Below are positions 1 to 5,718 of a DNA stretch of 17,656 nucleotides, in pieces (positions within the stretch are counted from its first letter, which is position 1; every line of letters begins with the position of its first letter). The notes below the pieces were generated by a model. That model was given only the letters and a program-made list of their open reading frames with translations. It had not been told where the DNA came from and made no database searches. This DNA is from DATLBA01 sp035527275 (lineage in GTDB: Bacteria; Planctomycetota; Phycisphaerae; FEN-1346): assembly GCA_035527275.1 (NCBI GenBank), contig DATLBA010000103.1, forward strand, positions 1 to 17,656, read 5' to 3'. Position numbers and translations under genes: made by a program.

Positions 1-846
1 CTCCCGCAGCACATCGGCGAAGCGGGCGTCGCCCTGCGCCGAATCGGGCGTAAGCCCCTCGACGGTCACCCGGCCGCCGGTAATCGCCGCGGCGGCGAGG
101 AAGTAACTTGCGCTCGATGCGTCCGGTTCGACGAGGTACCGTCTGCCCCGGTAAGGCGCGGGGGCCGGGACCTCGAACCTCGCGTAGCCCTCGCGCTCCA
201 CCTCGACGCCGAAGTCGCGCATCACCGCCAGCGTCATGTCCACGTAGGGCCTGGAGACAAGTTCGCCGGTCGTCTCGACGGTCACGGGGGCTCGAGCCGC
301 GGGCGCCGCCATGAGCAGCCCAGAGAGGAACTGGCTGGAGACGGCGCAGCGGACCATCACCTCGCCGCCGGTAAGACCGCTCGTCTCCACGACGACCGGC
401 GGGCAGCCCGTGCCGGCTTCGCTTCCGGCCCGGACGCCGAGCGAACGAAGCGCGTCCAGCAGGCCCTGGATCGGCCGCTCGCGCATCCGCTGCGAGCCGT
501 CGATGCGGTACCGCCCGCGCCCCGCCGCCACCATCGCCGTCAGGAACCGCGTCGCCGTGCCCGAGTCACCGGCGTAGAGGTCCTTCGGCCCGTCGGGAAC
601 GTGCCCTGCGCACCCCGCGACGCGCAACCGCCGCGCCTCTTCCTCGACGGCGACCTTGATACCGAGTGTTCTCAGCGCCTCGGCCAGGGCGAGCGTGTCG
701 TCGCTGAGACCGACGGCCTCGATGCGGCTTTTGCCTTTGGCCAGCGCCGCCACGACGAGCGCGCGGTTTGTCAGGCTCCGCGAACCCGGCGGCCGGACGG
801 TCCCCGTGACGGGACCGAAGGCGGGCGTGATGGGTCGCACGGCCAT
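1..846 (-). CDS. aroA: 3-phosphoshikimate 1-carboxyvinyltransferase (EPSP synthase), C-terminus cut by window edge
   Basis: This reading frame runs open from the ATG at 846 to base 1 and gives 282 residues of an enzyme usually about 430 long, so the last third is missing. EPSP synthase joins phosphoenolpyruvate to shikimate-3-phosphate in the cytosol, the sixth step of chorismate synthesis. Family signatures are in order: PPGSRSLTNRAL (residues 19-30), LSDDT (47-51), GDSGTATRFL (93-102), SSQFLSGLLMAAP in the middle, and VEPDASSASYF near residue 250. The first motif normally reads PGSKS; here the conserved lysine is arginine (R23). The ATG is preceded by a weak AAAAGGG and an AAGGGCCCTT palindrome. 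The gene lies 58 bases downstream of a URO-D family gene on the same strand and is probably cotranscribed with it. The family call is very secure; activity with arginine at position 23 is inferred. Confidence 0.95.
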   Translation of the reverse strand, partial: MAVRPITPAFGPVTGTVRPPGSRSLTNRALVVAALAKGKSRIEAVGLSDDTLALAEALRTLGIKVAVEEEARRLRVAGCAGHVPDGPKDLYAGDSGTATRFLTAMVAAGRGRYRIDGSQRMRERPIQGLLDALRSLGVRAGSEAGTGCPPVVVETSGLTGGEVMVRCAVSSQFLSGLLMAAPAARAPVTVETTGELVSRPYVDMTLAVMRDFGVEVEREGYARFEVPAPAPYRGRRYLVEPDASSASYFLAAAAITGGRVTVEGLTPDSAQGDARFADVLRE

Positions 847-904
847 AAGGGCCCTTTTGTCTGCGTTTACCGGCCGACGCGCGATCTATGGTGCCGCGGG
901 CGCA

Positions 905-1966
905 TCAGCGGTACGCGCCGACGCGCTTGACCGCATCGAGGATCGCACGGAAGTTCTCGAGGCTGACGCTGGAGGGGATAGAATGGTCGGAGGCGAAGAC
1001 GTACCCGCCGCCCTCCTTCATTACGGGCACGACGCGCTCGATCTCGGCGGTAATGGCATCGCGGTCGTCCCACAGGACGGCATTGATCCCCCCGTGAAGG
1101 ACCAGACGATCGCCGTATGCCTGCTTGAGCGCCAGCGGGTCCATGCCCGCCTTGACTTCCATGGGGTTCAGGCCGTCCACGCCGATCTCCACGAGGTCCG
1201 GGACGAGGGGCATGATGTTGCCGCACGAATGCAGACGGGCGTAGCACCCCTTCGAATGAATCCACTGGATGGCCCGCTTGTGGACGGGCTTGAGGAGGGC
1301 CCGGTACATCGCAGGCGAGAAGAACTGCTTCCCTTTGTAGCCCATGTCGTCGGGCCACGCGACGGCGTCCCACGTGTACCCGGCCTCCCAGACACGGTCG
1401 AGAAGCGCGATGTCCAGGTCCAAAAATACGTTAAACATGTCGACGCACCACTCGGGGTCGTCCACCATGGCGTAGAGGAACCGTTCGGTGCCGACGATGC
1501 CGGTGTGGGTAATGTCGAAGCCGAACCATAGACCCGCTTCGATCCACTGGCCCTCCCGGCGCCACACGGGATAGTGCGTCTTCAGGTGGTCCCAATCGAT
1601 GCGGTCGGAAGTCGGCGTGAGACGCTTCTTGGCCTTCTCCCAGGCGTGGCGGTCCTTGATGGCGAAGTCGAGGTCCAGAGGCGTCGAGGCGACGTGTTTC
1701 CAGTTCTTGACGGTCGCGCCCCACGAGTTGGCCTCGATGACGTATTCGTCCGTTTCTTCGAGGACTCTTCGCTCGAAGCGGAAACTGTTGTCCACGCCGA
1801 TGCCGGCGACCTTGTCGACGCCGAAGTAGTCGCGCCAGTCCACGCCCTCGGGCAGGCCCTCGCGGCGCCAGCGCTCCAGGGTGGCGCCCCAGGGGCCATC
1901 CTGGATCGGCACGCGGTCCGCCTCGCGGTGCTTGAACATCCGCTTGAACCGTTCGCCAGAGGTCAT
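905..1966 (-). CDS. Uroporphyrinogen-decarboxylase-fold (URO-D/MtaA/CmuA family) protein, paralogue 1
   Basis: This 353-residue cytosolic protein has the URO-D TIM-barrel pattern: N-terminal SGERFKRMFKHREADRVPI, central ITHTGIVGTERF, HSCGN at 246-250 following a short beta strand, then GVDGLNPMEVKAGMD, RLVLHGGI, and C-terminal GGGYVFASDHSIP. The HxC motif matches the zinc site of MtaA/CmuA-like methyl-cobalamin transferases, but no corrinoid protein or MtrH-like gene is nearby, so the substrate is unknown. The conserved N-terminal PVWxMRQAGR motif of true HemE is absent, which makes heme synthesis unlikely. I chose the ATG at 1966 because the family homology begins there. An in-frame GTG at 2014 would add 16 unrelated residues. 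The ATG overlaps the stop of the truncated mtaB by four bases (ATGA), suggesting translational coupling. aroA follows 58 bases downstream. Confidence 0.88.
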   Translation of the reverse strand: MTSGERFKRMFKHREADRVPIQDGPWGATLERWRREGLPEGVDWRDYFGVDKVAGIGVDNSFRFERRVLEETDEYVIEANSWGATVKNWKHVASTPLDLDFAIKDRHAWEKAKKRLTPTSDRIDWDHLKTHYPVWRREGQWIEAGLWFGFDITHTGIVGTERFLYAMVDDPEWCVDMFNVFLDLDIALLDRVWEAGYTWDAVAWPDDMGYKGKQFFSPAMYRALLKPVHKRAIQWIHSKGCYARLHSCGNIMPLVPDLVEIGVDGLNPMEVKAGMDPLALKQAYGDRLVLHGGINAVLWDDRDAITAEIERVVPVMKEGGGYVFASDHSIPSSVSLENFRAILDAVKRVGAYR

Positions 1967-2520
1967 CTCGCCCACGTGCGTACCCCGTCCAAGAATCCTC
2001 CGTTCACCCGACACAAGTTAACCGAGACCATTGTCCGGCGCCCACCTTTTTCGGGCAACGGCCCGCGGATACGGACTTGGACGTATCGCTCCGACAGGCC
2101 CTCGGCCAAGCCGTTCGCCCCGACCCGCCGGAAGCGAAAGGTCCGGCCATGTCTGGCGCAAGCGCGCTGGGACACGCCGCTTGTCCGGCTCGAGAAACAG
2201 GACGCCGCGACCACCCGACTCTCTGGCCCCCCCGCGATGCGCCGAAGCGAATCGTCCAGTGCCGCCGGATGCGCATAGCATCCCGTGACGACGACGCGCG
2301 CGCCGGACTGCAGGGCGCGGCGAATGCGCTGGCGGCACCGGCGGGTCGCCTCGGCTGTGACGGCGCACGTGTTCACGACCACCAGGTCCGCCGGCCCTCC
2401 GGGCCGGGAGTCCTCCTCGCGCCGCAGGTCCACCTCTTCGAGCCGCTCGGCGAGCGCCTGGCCCTCGACCTGGTTCACCTTGCATCCGAACGAGACGAGT
2501 TGGAAAGTGCGGAAGGACAT
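1963..2520 (-). pseudogene. Truncated MtaB-type tRNA methylthiotransferase, N-terminal domain only
   Basis: The first ~85 residues match the N-terminal domain of MtaB/MiaB methylthiotransferases: FQLVSFGCKVNQVEGQAL, DLVVVNTCAVTAEATRRC and ARVVVTGCYA. These hold the three auxiliary [4Fe-4S] cluster cysteines (C13, C52, C81). Intact MtaB makes 2-methylthio-N6-threonylcarbamoyladenosine at tRNA position 37 and is about 430 residues long; this frame gives 185. The radical-SAM CxxxCxxC motif and the TRAM domain are not found in any minus-strand frame before the URO-D gene begins. Residues after about 95 resemble nothing I recognise. The ATG at 2520 starts the homology, with a GGAGG about 14 bases upstream; an ATG at 2622 would add 34 unrelated residues. 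The stop overlaps the URO-D start (ATGA). It is most likely a decayed gene kept by coupling, though an expressed stand-alone domain cannot be excluded. Confidence 0.75.
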
Positions 2521-2633
2521 GGTGCGCTTGAACACCTCCGCCGCCGAACGCACCCGCGGGCAAAGGTCGCGGCTCGAAGAGCGCGAAAAGCCCTCACCCG
2601 CCCAACGCCCCTGAACGCACATTTACAGGCGGC

Positions 2634-3323
2634 TCATTCGGTTTCCATCTGCGGCGGGGGGAGCCCCGACTTCTCGGGGCCCGACGGCTCCATCTCGGAC
2701 AGCCGGGCCGACAACTCCGGTTGCACCGGCGCCAGTTCCATGCTGCGGCGCAGGTGTTCGATCCCCTTCTCGCGCTCGCCGAGGCGCACCAGGAACAACC
2801 CGAACTCGCGGTGAGCGCGCGCGCTGTCAGGGTCGGCGGCCACGGCTTTGGCCAGCCACAGGCGCGCCTGCTTCATCGCTTCGTCGCGGCTCACGGAAGG
2901 ATCTTTCCGGTCCAGGTAATAGCGCGCGACGTTTACGAATGCGTCGCCCGTGTAGGGGTTCGCTTTCGTGCCCGTCTCGAGGACGCCCAACGCCTTCTGG
3001 GGTTCCCCCTTGGCGAGATGACAGGTTGCCATGTGCCGATATGCCTCCACGGCGCTCGGGTTGAGTTTCGTTGCTATGCGATAGAGAAAGAGCGCGCGGT
3101 CGAGGTCTCCCAGCGCCTGCTCGGCCATGCCGCAATTGAAGTAGTACGTGCCCATGTCAGGGTTGGCGGCAACGGCCTCTTCAAAGGCGGCCAGCGCCTG
3201 GCGGTACTCTCCCTGGTAGTAGGCTTCGAGGCCCATGCGGTTCAGTCGGGCAGAGTCCGACTCACAACCGGCGAGCAGCGCGGCTGCCAGGGCGACCCCG
3301 ACGACACAAGTGCGCGGCGCCAT
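2634..3323 (-). CDS. Tetratricopeptide-repeat lipoprotein
   Basis: This is a 229-residue predicted lipoprotein. The signal peptide (residues 1-19) ends in the lipobox LLAGC, so Cys20 would be lipidated and the protein anchored in a membrane facing the periplasm. Residues ~24-205 form about five TPR units, with typical stretches such as GLEAYYQGEYRQALAAFEEA, CGMAEQALGDLDRALFLY and GLFLVRLGEREKGIEHL. TPRs bind other proteins; the partner is unknown. The tail (EPSGPEKSGLPPP) is proline-rich and probably disordered. The start at 3323 is firm: AAGGAGG lies five bases upstream, whereas an upstream in-frame ATG at 3398 would put 25 charged residues before the signal peptide. It is the first gene of a minus-strand cluster leading through mtaB' and URO-D to aroA, with its own promoter at 3366-3394. 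The fold and location calls are secure, the role is not. Confidence 0.88.
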   Translation of the reverse strand: MAPRTCVVGVALAAALLAGCESDSARLNRMGLEAYYQGEYRQALAAFEEAVAANPDMGTYYFNCGMAEQALGDLDRALFLYRIATKLNPSAVEAYRHMATCHLAKGEPQKALGVLETGTKANPYTGDAFVNVARYYLDRKDPSVSRDEAMKQARLWLAKAVAADPDSARAHREFGLFLVRLGEREKGIEHLRRSMELAPVQPELSARLSEMEPSGPEKSGLPPPQMETE

Positions 3324-3365
3324 AGGAACCTCCTTTCCGCCTTTCCGTTTTCTTCCCCGGTTCTG

Positions 3366-3394
3366 ATTATGCCCGGCCGCGCACCCCCCTTCAA
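3366..3394 (-). promoter_or_regulatory. Sigma70-like promoter for the TPR lipoprotein cluster
   Basis: On the minus strand TTGAAG (3389-3394) and CATAAT (3366-3371) are separated by 17 bases. This gives a leader of roughly 35 bases before the AAGGAGG ribosome binding site and the ATG at 3323. Confidence 0.6.
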
Positions 3395-3416
3395 GCAAAA
3401 ACCCTGCCGCCTTCGA

Positions 3417-3437
3417 GCCGCCCCCTTTGTGGGCGGC
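3417..3437. repeat. Inverted repeat between divergent promoters
   Basis: GCCGCCC and GGGCGGC form a perfect 7-bp stem with a 7-base loop. It lies between the minus-strand TPR-lipoprotein promoter and the plus-strand rpsP promoter. There is no T run on either side, so a terminator is unlikely. It may be an operator or simply a GC-rich dyad. Confidence 0.4.
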
Positions 3438-3513
3438 CAGGTTCTGCGCGCCGGAAGCCCGGCTCGCTTGAGCCCCGGCGCGCCGAATGCGCCTGAAATG
3501 ACGGATTTTTCAG

Positions 3514-3542
3514 TTGCATGCGCATCTGGGCAACCTTAGAAT
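3514..3542 (+). promoter_or_regulatory. Sigma70-like promoter of the rpsP-trmD-rplS operon
   Basis: TTGCAT (3514-3519) and TAGAAT (3537-3542) are separated by exactly 17 bases. The predicted transcript starts near 3549, leaving a ~50-base leader before GGAAGGAG (3582-3589) and the GTG start of rpsP. Confidence 0.7.
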
Positions 3543-3597
3543 ACGCCGTTTTCAAGCGGGTTCTTGGCACGCTTAAGGTCGGGAAGGAGCTAAAACA

Positions 3598-4182
3598 GTG
3601 GCGGTCCGGATTAGGCTGAAGCGGATGGGCCGACGCAATCGGGCCTTCTGGCGGATTTGCGCGACCGACAAACGGGCCGCGCGCGACGGACGCGTTATCG
3701 AAGAAATCGGGTCCTACGACCCGGAAGCCCGGAACAAGGACAAGGTCCGGATCAAGCGCGACCGCGTGTGTCACTGGCTGAAGGTGGGGGCCCTGCCGTC
3801 CGAGACGGTGGAGCAACTCATGCTCCACGTCGGCATCGATCGCCGGGGCAACGAGATCGAGCCGAGGCCGTGGCGGAAAAGGAAGACGCCGCCACCCGCC
3901 GCGGCCAAGCGCATCGAAAAAGAAAAGGCGAAGGAGAAAGCCGAGGCCGCCAAGCCGGCGGAGGCGGAGGCCGAGCAACCGGCAAAGGCCGAAGCAGCCG
4001 CCGACGCAGCACCGGAGGCACAGGCCGACCAGCCGCCAAAGCAGGAACTGGAGGCCGGCCCATCCGAGCAAGCCGAAACGGCCGATGAGCCGGCACCTGA
4101 CGAAGCCGCCGAGGAACAGGAGGCGGCGGGCACCGACGCGCCCGAAGACGACGCCGCGCAGGAGGAGAAACCCGCCGAGTAA
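3598..4182 (+). CDS. rpsP: 30S ribosomal protein S16 with a long acidic C-terminal tail
   Basis: Residues 1-~82 are a standard S16 domain: MAVRIRLKRMGRRNRAFWRI at the N-terminus, GRVIEEIGSYDP, then RVCHWLKVGALPSETVEQLM. S16 binds 16S rRNA early in 30S assembly. Typical bacterial S16 is 80-90 residues; this one has 194. The extra ~105 residues are low-complexity: first Lys-rich (IEKEKAKEKAEAAKP), then Ala/Glu/Pro-rich and strongly acidic (AAEEQEAAGTD), and probably disordered. The GTG start at 3598 is fixed by GGAAGGAG eight bases upstream and by the MAVRIRLKR beginning. It is the first gene of an operon with trmD 42 bases downstream; rimM, which commonly lies between them, is absent. The identification is certain. 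The tail's role is unknown. Confidence 0.97.
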   Translation: MAVRIRLKRMGRRNRAFWRICATDKRAARDGRVIEEIGSYDPEARNKDKVRIKRDRVCHWLKVGALPSETVEQLMLHVGIDRRGNEIEPRPWRKRKTPPPAAAKRIEKEKAKEKAEAAKPAEAEAEQPAKAEAAADAAPEAQADQPPKQELEAGPSEQAETADEPAPDEAAEEQEAAGTDAPEDDAAQEEKPAE

Positions 4183-4206
4183 CCCGCCACGGCGGGCAAG
4201 CCCGCC
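4183..4206 (+). promoter_or_regulatory. Two mutually exclusive hairpins between rpsP and trmD
   Basis: Immediately after the rpsP stop, CCCGCC (4183-4188) can pair with GGCGGG (4191-4196). The same GGCGGG arm can instead pair as GGCGGGC (4191-4197) with GCCCGCC (4200-4206). The two stems share an arm and cannot form together. No T run follows, so simple termination is not indicated. An mRNA-processing or trmD expression-tuning role is speculative. Confidence 0.4.
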
Positions 4207-4224
4207 CGGTCCAGGGGTCGCGCC

Positions 4225-4905
4225 ATGGGGCTGCGGATTGACGTCATCACGCTCTTCCCCGATTCCTTCCGCAGCGTGCTGGACGCGAGCATCCTGGGTC
4301 GCGCACGGCGGGAAGGCCGAATCGAAGTCGTCCTGACGAACCTCAGGGACTTCGCGGTGGACGCGCGCGGCACGGTGGACAACAAGCCGTTCGGCGGCGG
4401 GCCGGGCATGGTGCTGCGGCCGGAGCCGGTCTTCCAGGCGGTCGAGCACGTTCAGGGCCTGGACGAGCGGCGCGGCGAGGTTGTGCTCCTGACACCGCAG
4501 GGCGAACCGCTGACCCAGGCGCAGGCTGGCGAACTGGCCGCAGCGGAACGGCTGATTCTGGTCTGCGGCCACTATGAGGGTTTCGACGAGCGGATTCGGC
4601 GGCTCGCGGACCGCGAGGTCAGCATCGGCGACTACGTCCTCACGGGCGGGGAACTGCCCGCCATGGTGGTCATCGATGCCGTGATGCGGCTGGTGCCCGG
4701 GGCGCTGGGCGCGGAGGGCGCCACTCGGGAAGAAACTTTCGCGGAAGGGCTCTTGGAGTACCCGCAGTTCACGCGGCCGCGCGTTTTCCGCGACATGGCG
4801 GTGCCCGAGGTGCTCCTGTCGGGTAACCATGCCGAGATTGCCCGGTGGCGGGCCGAACAGGCCCGCGAGAGAACGCGCGACAGGCGGGACGATCTGCTGA
4901 GGTGA
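4225..4905 (+). CDS. trmD: tRNA (guanine-37-N1)-methyltransferase
   Basis: This 226-residue SPOUT-fold enzyme methylates G37 of tRNAs with S-adenosylmethionine and so prevents +1 frameshifting; it acts as a homodimer in the cytosol. Diagnostic motifs are NKPFGGGPGMVLRPEPVF (from residue 53), LVCGHYEGFDERI (112-124) and SIGDYVLTGGELPAMVVIDA (133-152), the last two contributing to the trefoil-knot SAM pocket. EGLLEYPQFTRP and VPEVLLSGNHAEIARWR follow in the C-terminal domain. Length is close to the family norm (230-250). The ATG at 4225 begins the expected MGLRIDVITLFPD; its ribosome binding site is weak (GGGG ten bases upstream), which fits reading through from rpsP. A small membrane peptide starts eight bases after the stop, then rplS. 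It is an essential housekeeping gene and the call is certain. Confidence 0.97.
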   Translation: MGLRIDVITLFPDSFRSVLDASILGRARREGRIEVVLTNLRDFAVDARGTVDNKPFGGGPGMVLRPEPVFQAVEHVQGLDERRGEVVLLTPQGEPLTQAQAGELAAAERLILVCGHYEGFDERIRRLADREVSIGDYVLTGGELPAMVVIDAVMRLVPGALGAEGATREETFAEGLLEYPQFTRPRVFRDMAVPEVLLSGNHAEIARWRAEQARERTRDRRDDLLR

Positions 4906-4912
4906 GAGGACA

Positions 4913-5059
4913 ATGTTGGCATGGCCGGGGATCACCGAAACACTGGTTATCCTGGCCCTGGTCATGGGGCTTTTCGGTGGGATGGGGCTGGTGGCGCTGG
5001 TGCTTCGGATGATGCGCGGCCCGGAAAGCCGCCGTAGGCAAGACAAGAAGCAGAAGTAA
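4913..5059 (+). CDS. Small single-span membrane peptide inside the trmD-rplS operon
   Basis: This 48-residue ORF (ATG 4913, TAA 5057) starts eight bases after the trmD stop, with GAGAGGA just upstream, and ends 43 bases before rplS. Residues ~9-32 are one hydrophobic segment (TETLVILALVMGLFGGMGLV), followed by LRMMRGPE and a basic tail SRRRQDKKQK, so the C-terminus should stay in the cytosol. The layout of a short N-terminus, a helix ending in FGG, then a basic amphipathic-like stretch faintly recalls TatA, but the FGxxxLPE motif is absent and I do not assign it. Codon use is GC-rich like its neighbours. Close spacing, a plausible ribosome binding site and a coherent membrane topology support a real gene. 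Function is unknown. Confidence 0.6.
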   Translation: MLAWPGITETLVILALVMGLFGGMGLVALVLRMMRGPESRRRQDKKQK

Positions 5060-5102
5060 GGGCGCAAACAAGGGGTTCCACCGTCGAATAGGGTGTGCGG
5101 AC

Positions 5103-5549
5103 ATGCGAAAGCCTGCCATTGAACGCATCGAGGCCGACCATCTGGCCAAACAGCGGACCGACTTTCACATCGGCGACTGGGTGGAAGTGGGCGTCCGAAT
5201 CGTGGAAGGCGAGAAGGAGCGGGTCCAGGTGTTCGCCGGCCGGGTGATCGCCCGAAAAGGGTCCGGCGCGGCCGAGACGTTCACGGTGCGGCGGGACACG
5301 GCCGAGGTGGAGCGGACGTTCCCCCTCCACTCGCCACATCTGGTGTTCATTCGCGTCGTCAGCAGCCACCGGGTGCGGCGGGCCAAACTTTACTACCTGC
5401 GCAAGCGCATCGGCAAGGCAACCCGCCTCACCGAAAGACACCGTGAGGTGGGGACGATTTCCTACGCCGAACCGGAAGCGAGCGAAGTCACGGAGGCGGC
5501 CGAAGCCGAGGGTGCCGAACCGCCGGACGACCGCGACGTCCTGACATAG
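5103..5549 (+). CDS. rplS: 50S ribosomal protein L19 with acidic C-terminal tail
   Basis: Residues 1-~115 are a full L19: IERIEADHLAKQRTDFHIGD, VRIVEGEKERVQVFAGRVIA, RKGSGAAETFTVRR, VERTFPLHSPHL and the C-terminal RRAKLYYLRKRIGKATRL. L19 sits at the 30S-50S interface of the ribosome. The remaining ~33 residues (TISYAEPEASEVTEAAEAEG and following) form an acidic low-complexity tail not found in typical L19, echoing the acidic tail of S16 in the same operon. The ATG at 5103 gives the usual short N-terminus; only a weak AGGG lies upstream, so translation may depend on coupling with upstream genes. Last gene of the rpsP-trmD-smORF-rplS cluster. Identification is certain. Confidence 0.96.
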   Translation: MRKPAIERIEADHLAKQRTDFHIGDWVEVGVRIVEGEKERVQVFAGRVIARKGSGAAETFTVRRDTAEVERTFPLHSPHLVFIRVVSSHRVRRAKLYYLRKRIGKATRLTERHREVGTISYAEPEASEVTEAAEAEGAEPPDDRDVLT

Positions 5550-5612
5550 GGCCGAGCAGGCGGAAGAAGAATCGTCGGAGGGGAAAAAGCCCTTCGGTGC
5601 GAACGGCCGTTT

Positions 5613-5635
5613 GTGCCCGCCCCCATGGCGGGCAC
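5613..5635 (+). terminator. Strong hairpin downstream of rplS, possible terminator
   Basis: GTGCCCGCC and GGCGGGCAC form a perfect 9-bp GC-rich stem with a 5-base loop, 63 bases after the rplS stop and before the ABC exporter promoter. It has no T run, so it may be a factor-dependent terminator, an mRNA 3-prime end stabiliser, or a dyad. Confidence 0.45.
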
Positions 5636-5662
5636 GGGTATGTCAGGGGGCCGATTCACCTC

Positions 5663-5689
5663 TTGCCGACCTCCCGCCGGGGGTATAAT
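5663..5689 (+). promoter_or_regulatory. Promoter candidate for the ABC exporter
   Basis: A perfect TATAAT (5684-5689) lies 29 bases before the ATG. TTGCCG (5663-5668) sits upstream at a short spacing of 15 bases. The -10 is convincing, the -35 less so. Confidence 0.5.
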
Positions 5690-5718
5690 GGCGGGCGTCG
5701 CACGGCAGGGCGGGACAA

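Noticed and set aside
108..577. Small plus-strand open frames at the left edge
   Set aside because: They are antisense to aroA, rich in Arg/Pro/Ser, and lack motifs.
905..1966. Naming any of the three URO-D family genes hemE
   Set aside because: The N-terminal PVWxMRQAGR motif needed for uroporphyrinogen binding is absent in all three, and two have the HSCGN site of methyltransferase-like members.
4913..5059. Naming the operon peptide tatA
   Set aside because: Only size, one helix and FGG agree; the FGxxxLPE hinge motif and the amphipathic helix pattern are not present.
3391..5067. 558-residue open frame on the minus strand
   Set aside because: It is antisense to rpsP, trmD and the small peptide, its translation is Leu/Arg/Gly-rich low complexity in the tail region, and the plus-strand genes are certain. 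It is open because of GC-rich codon bias.
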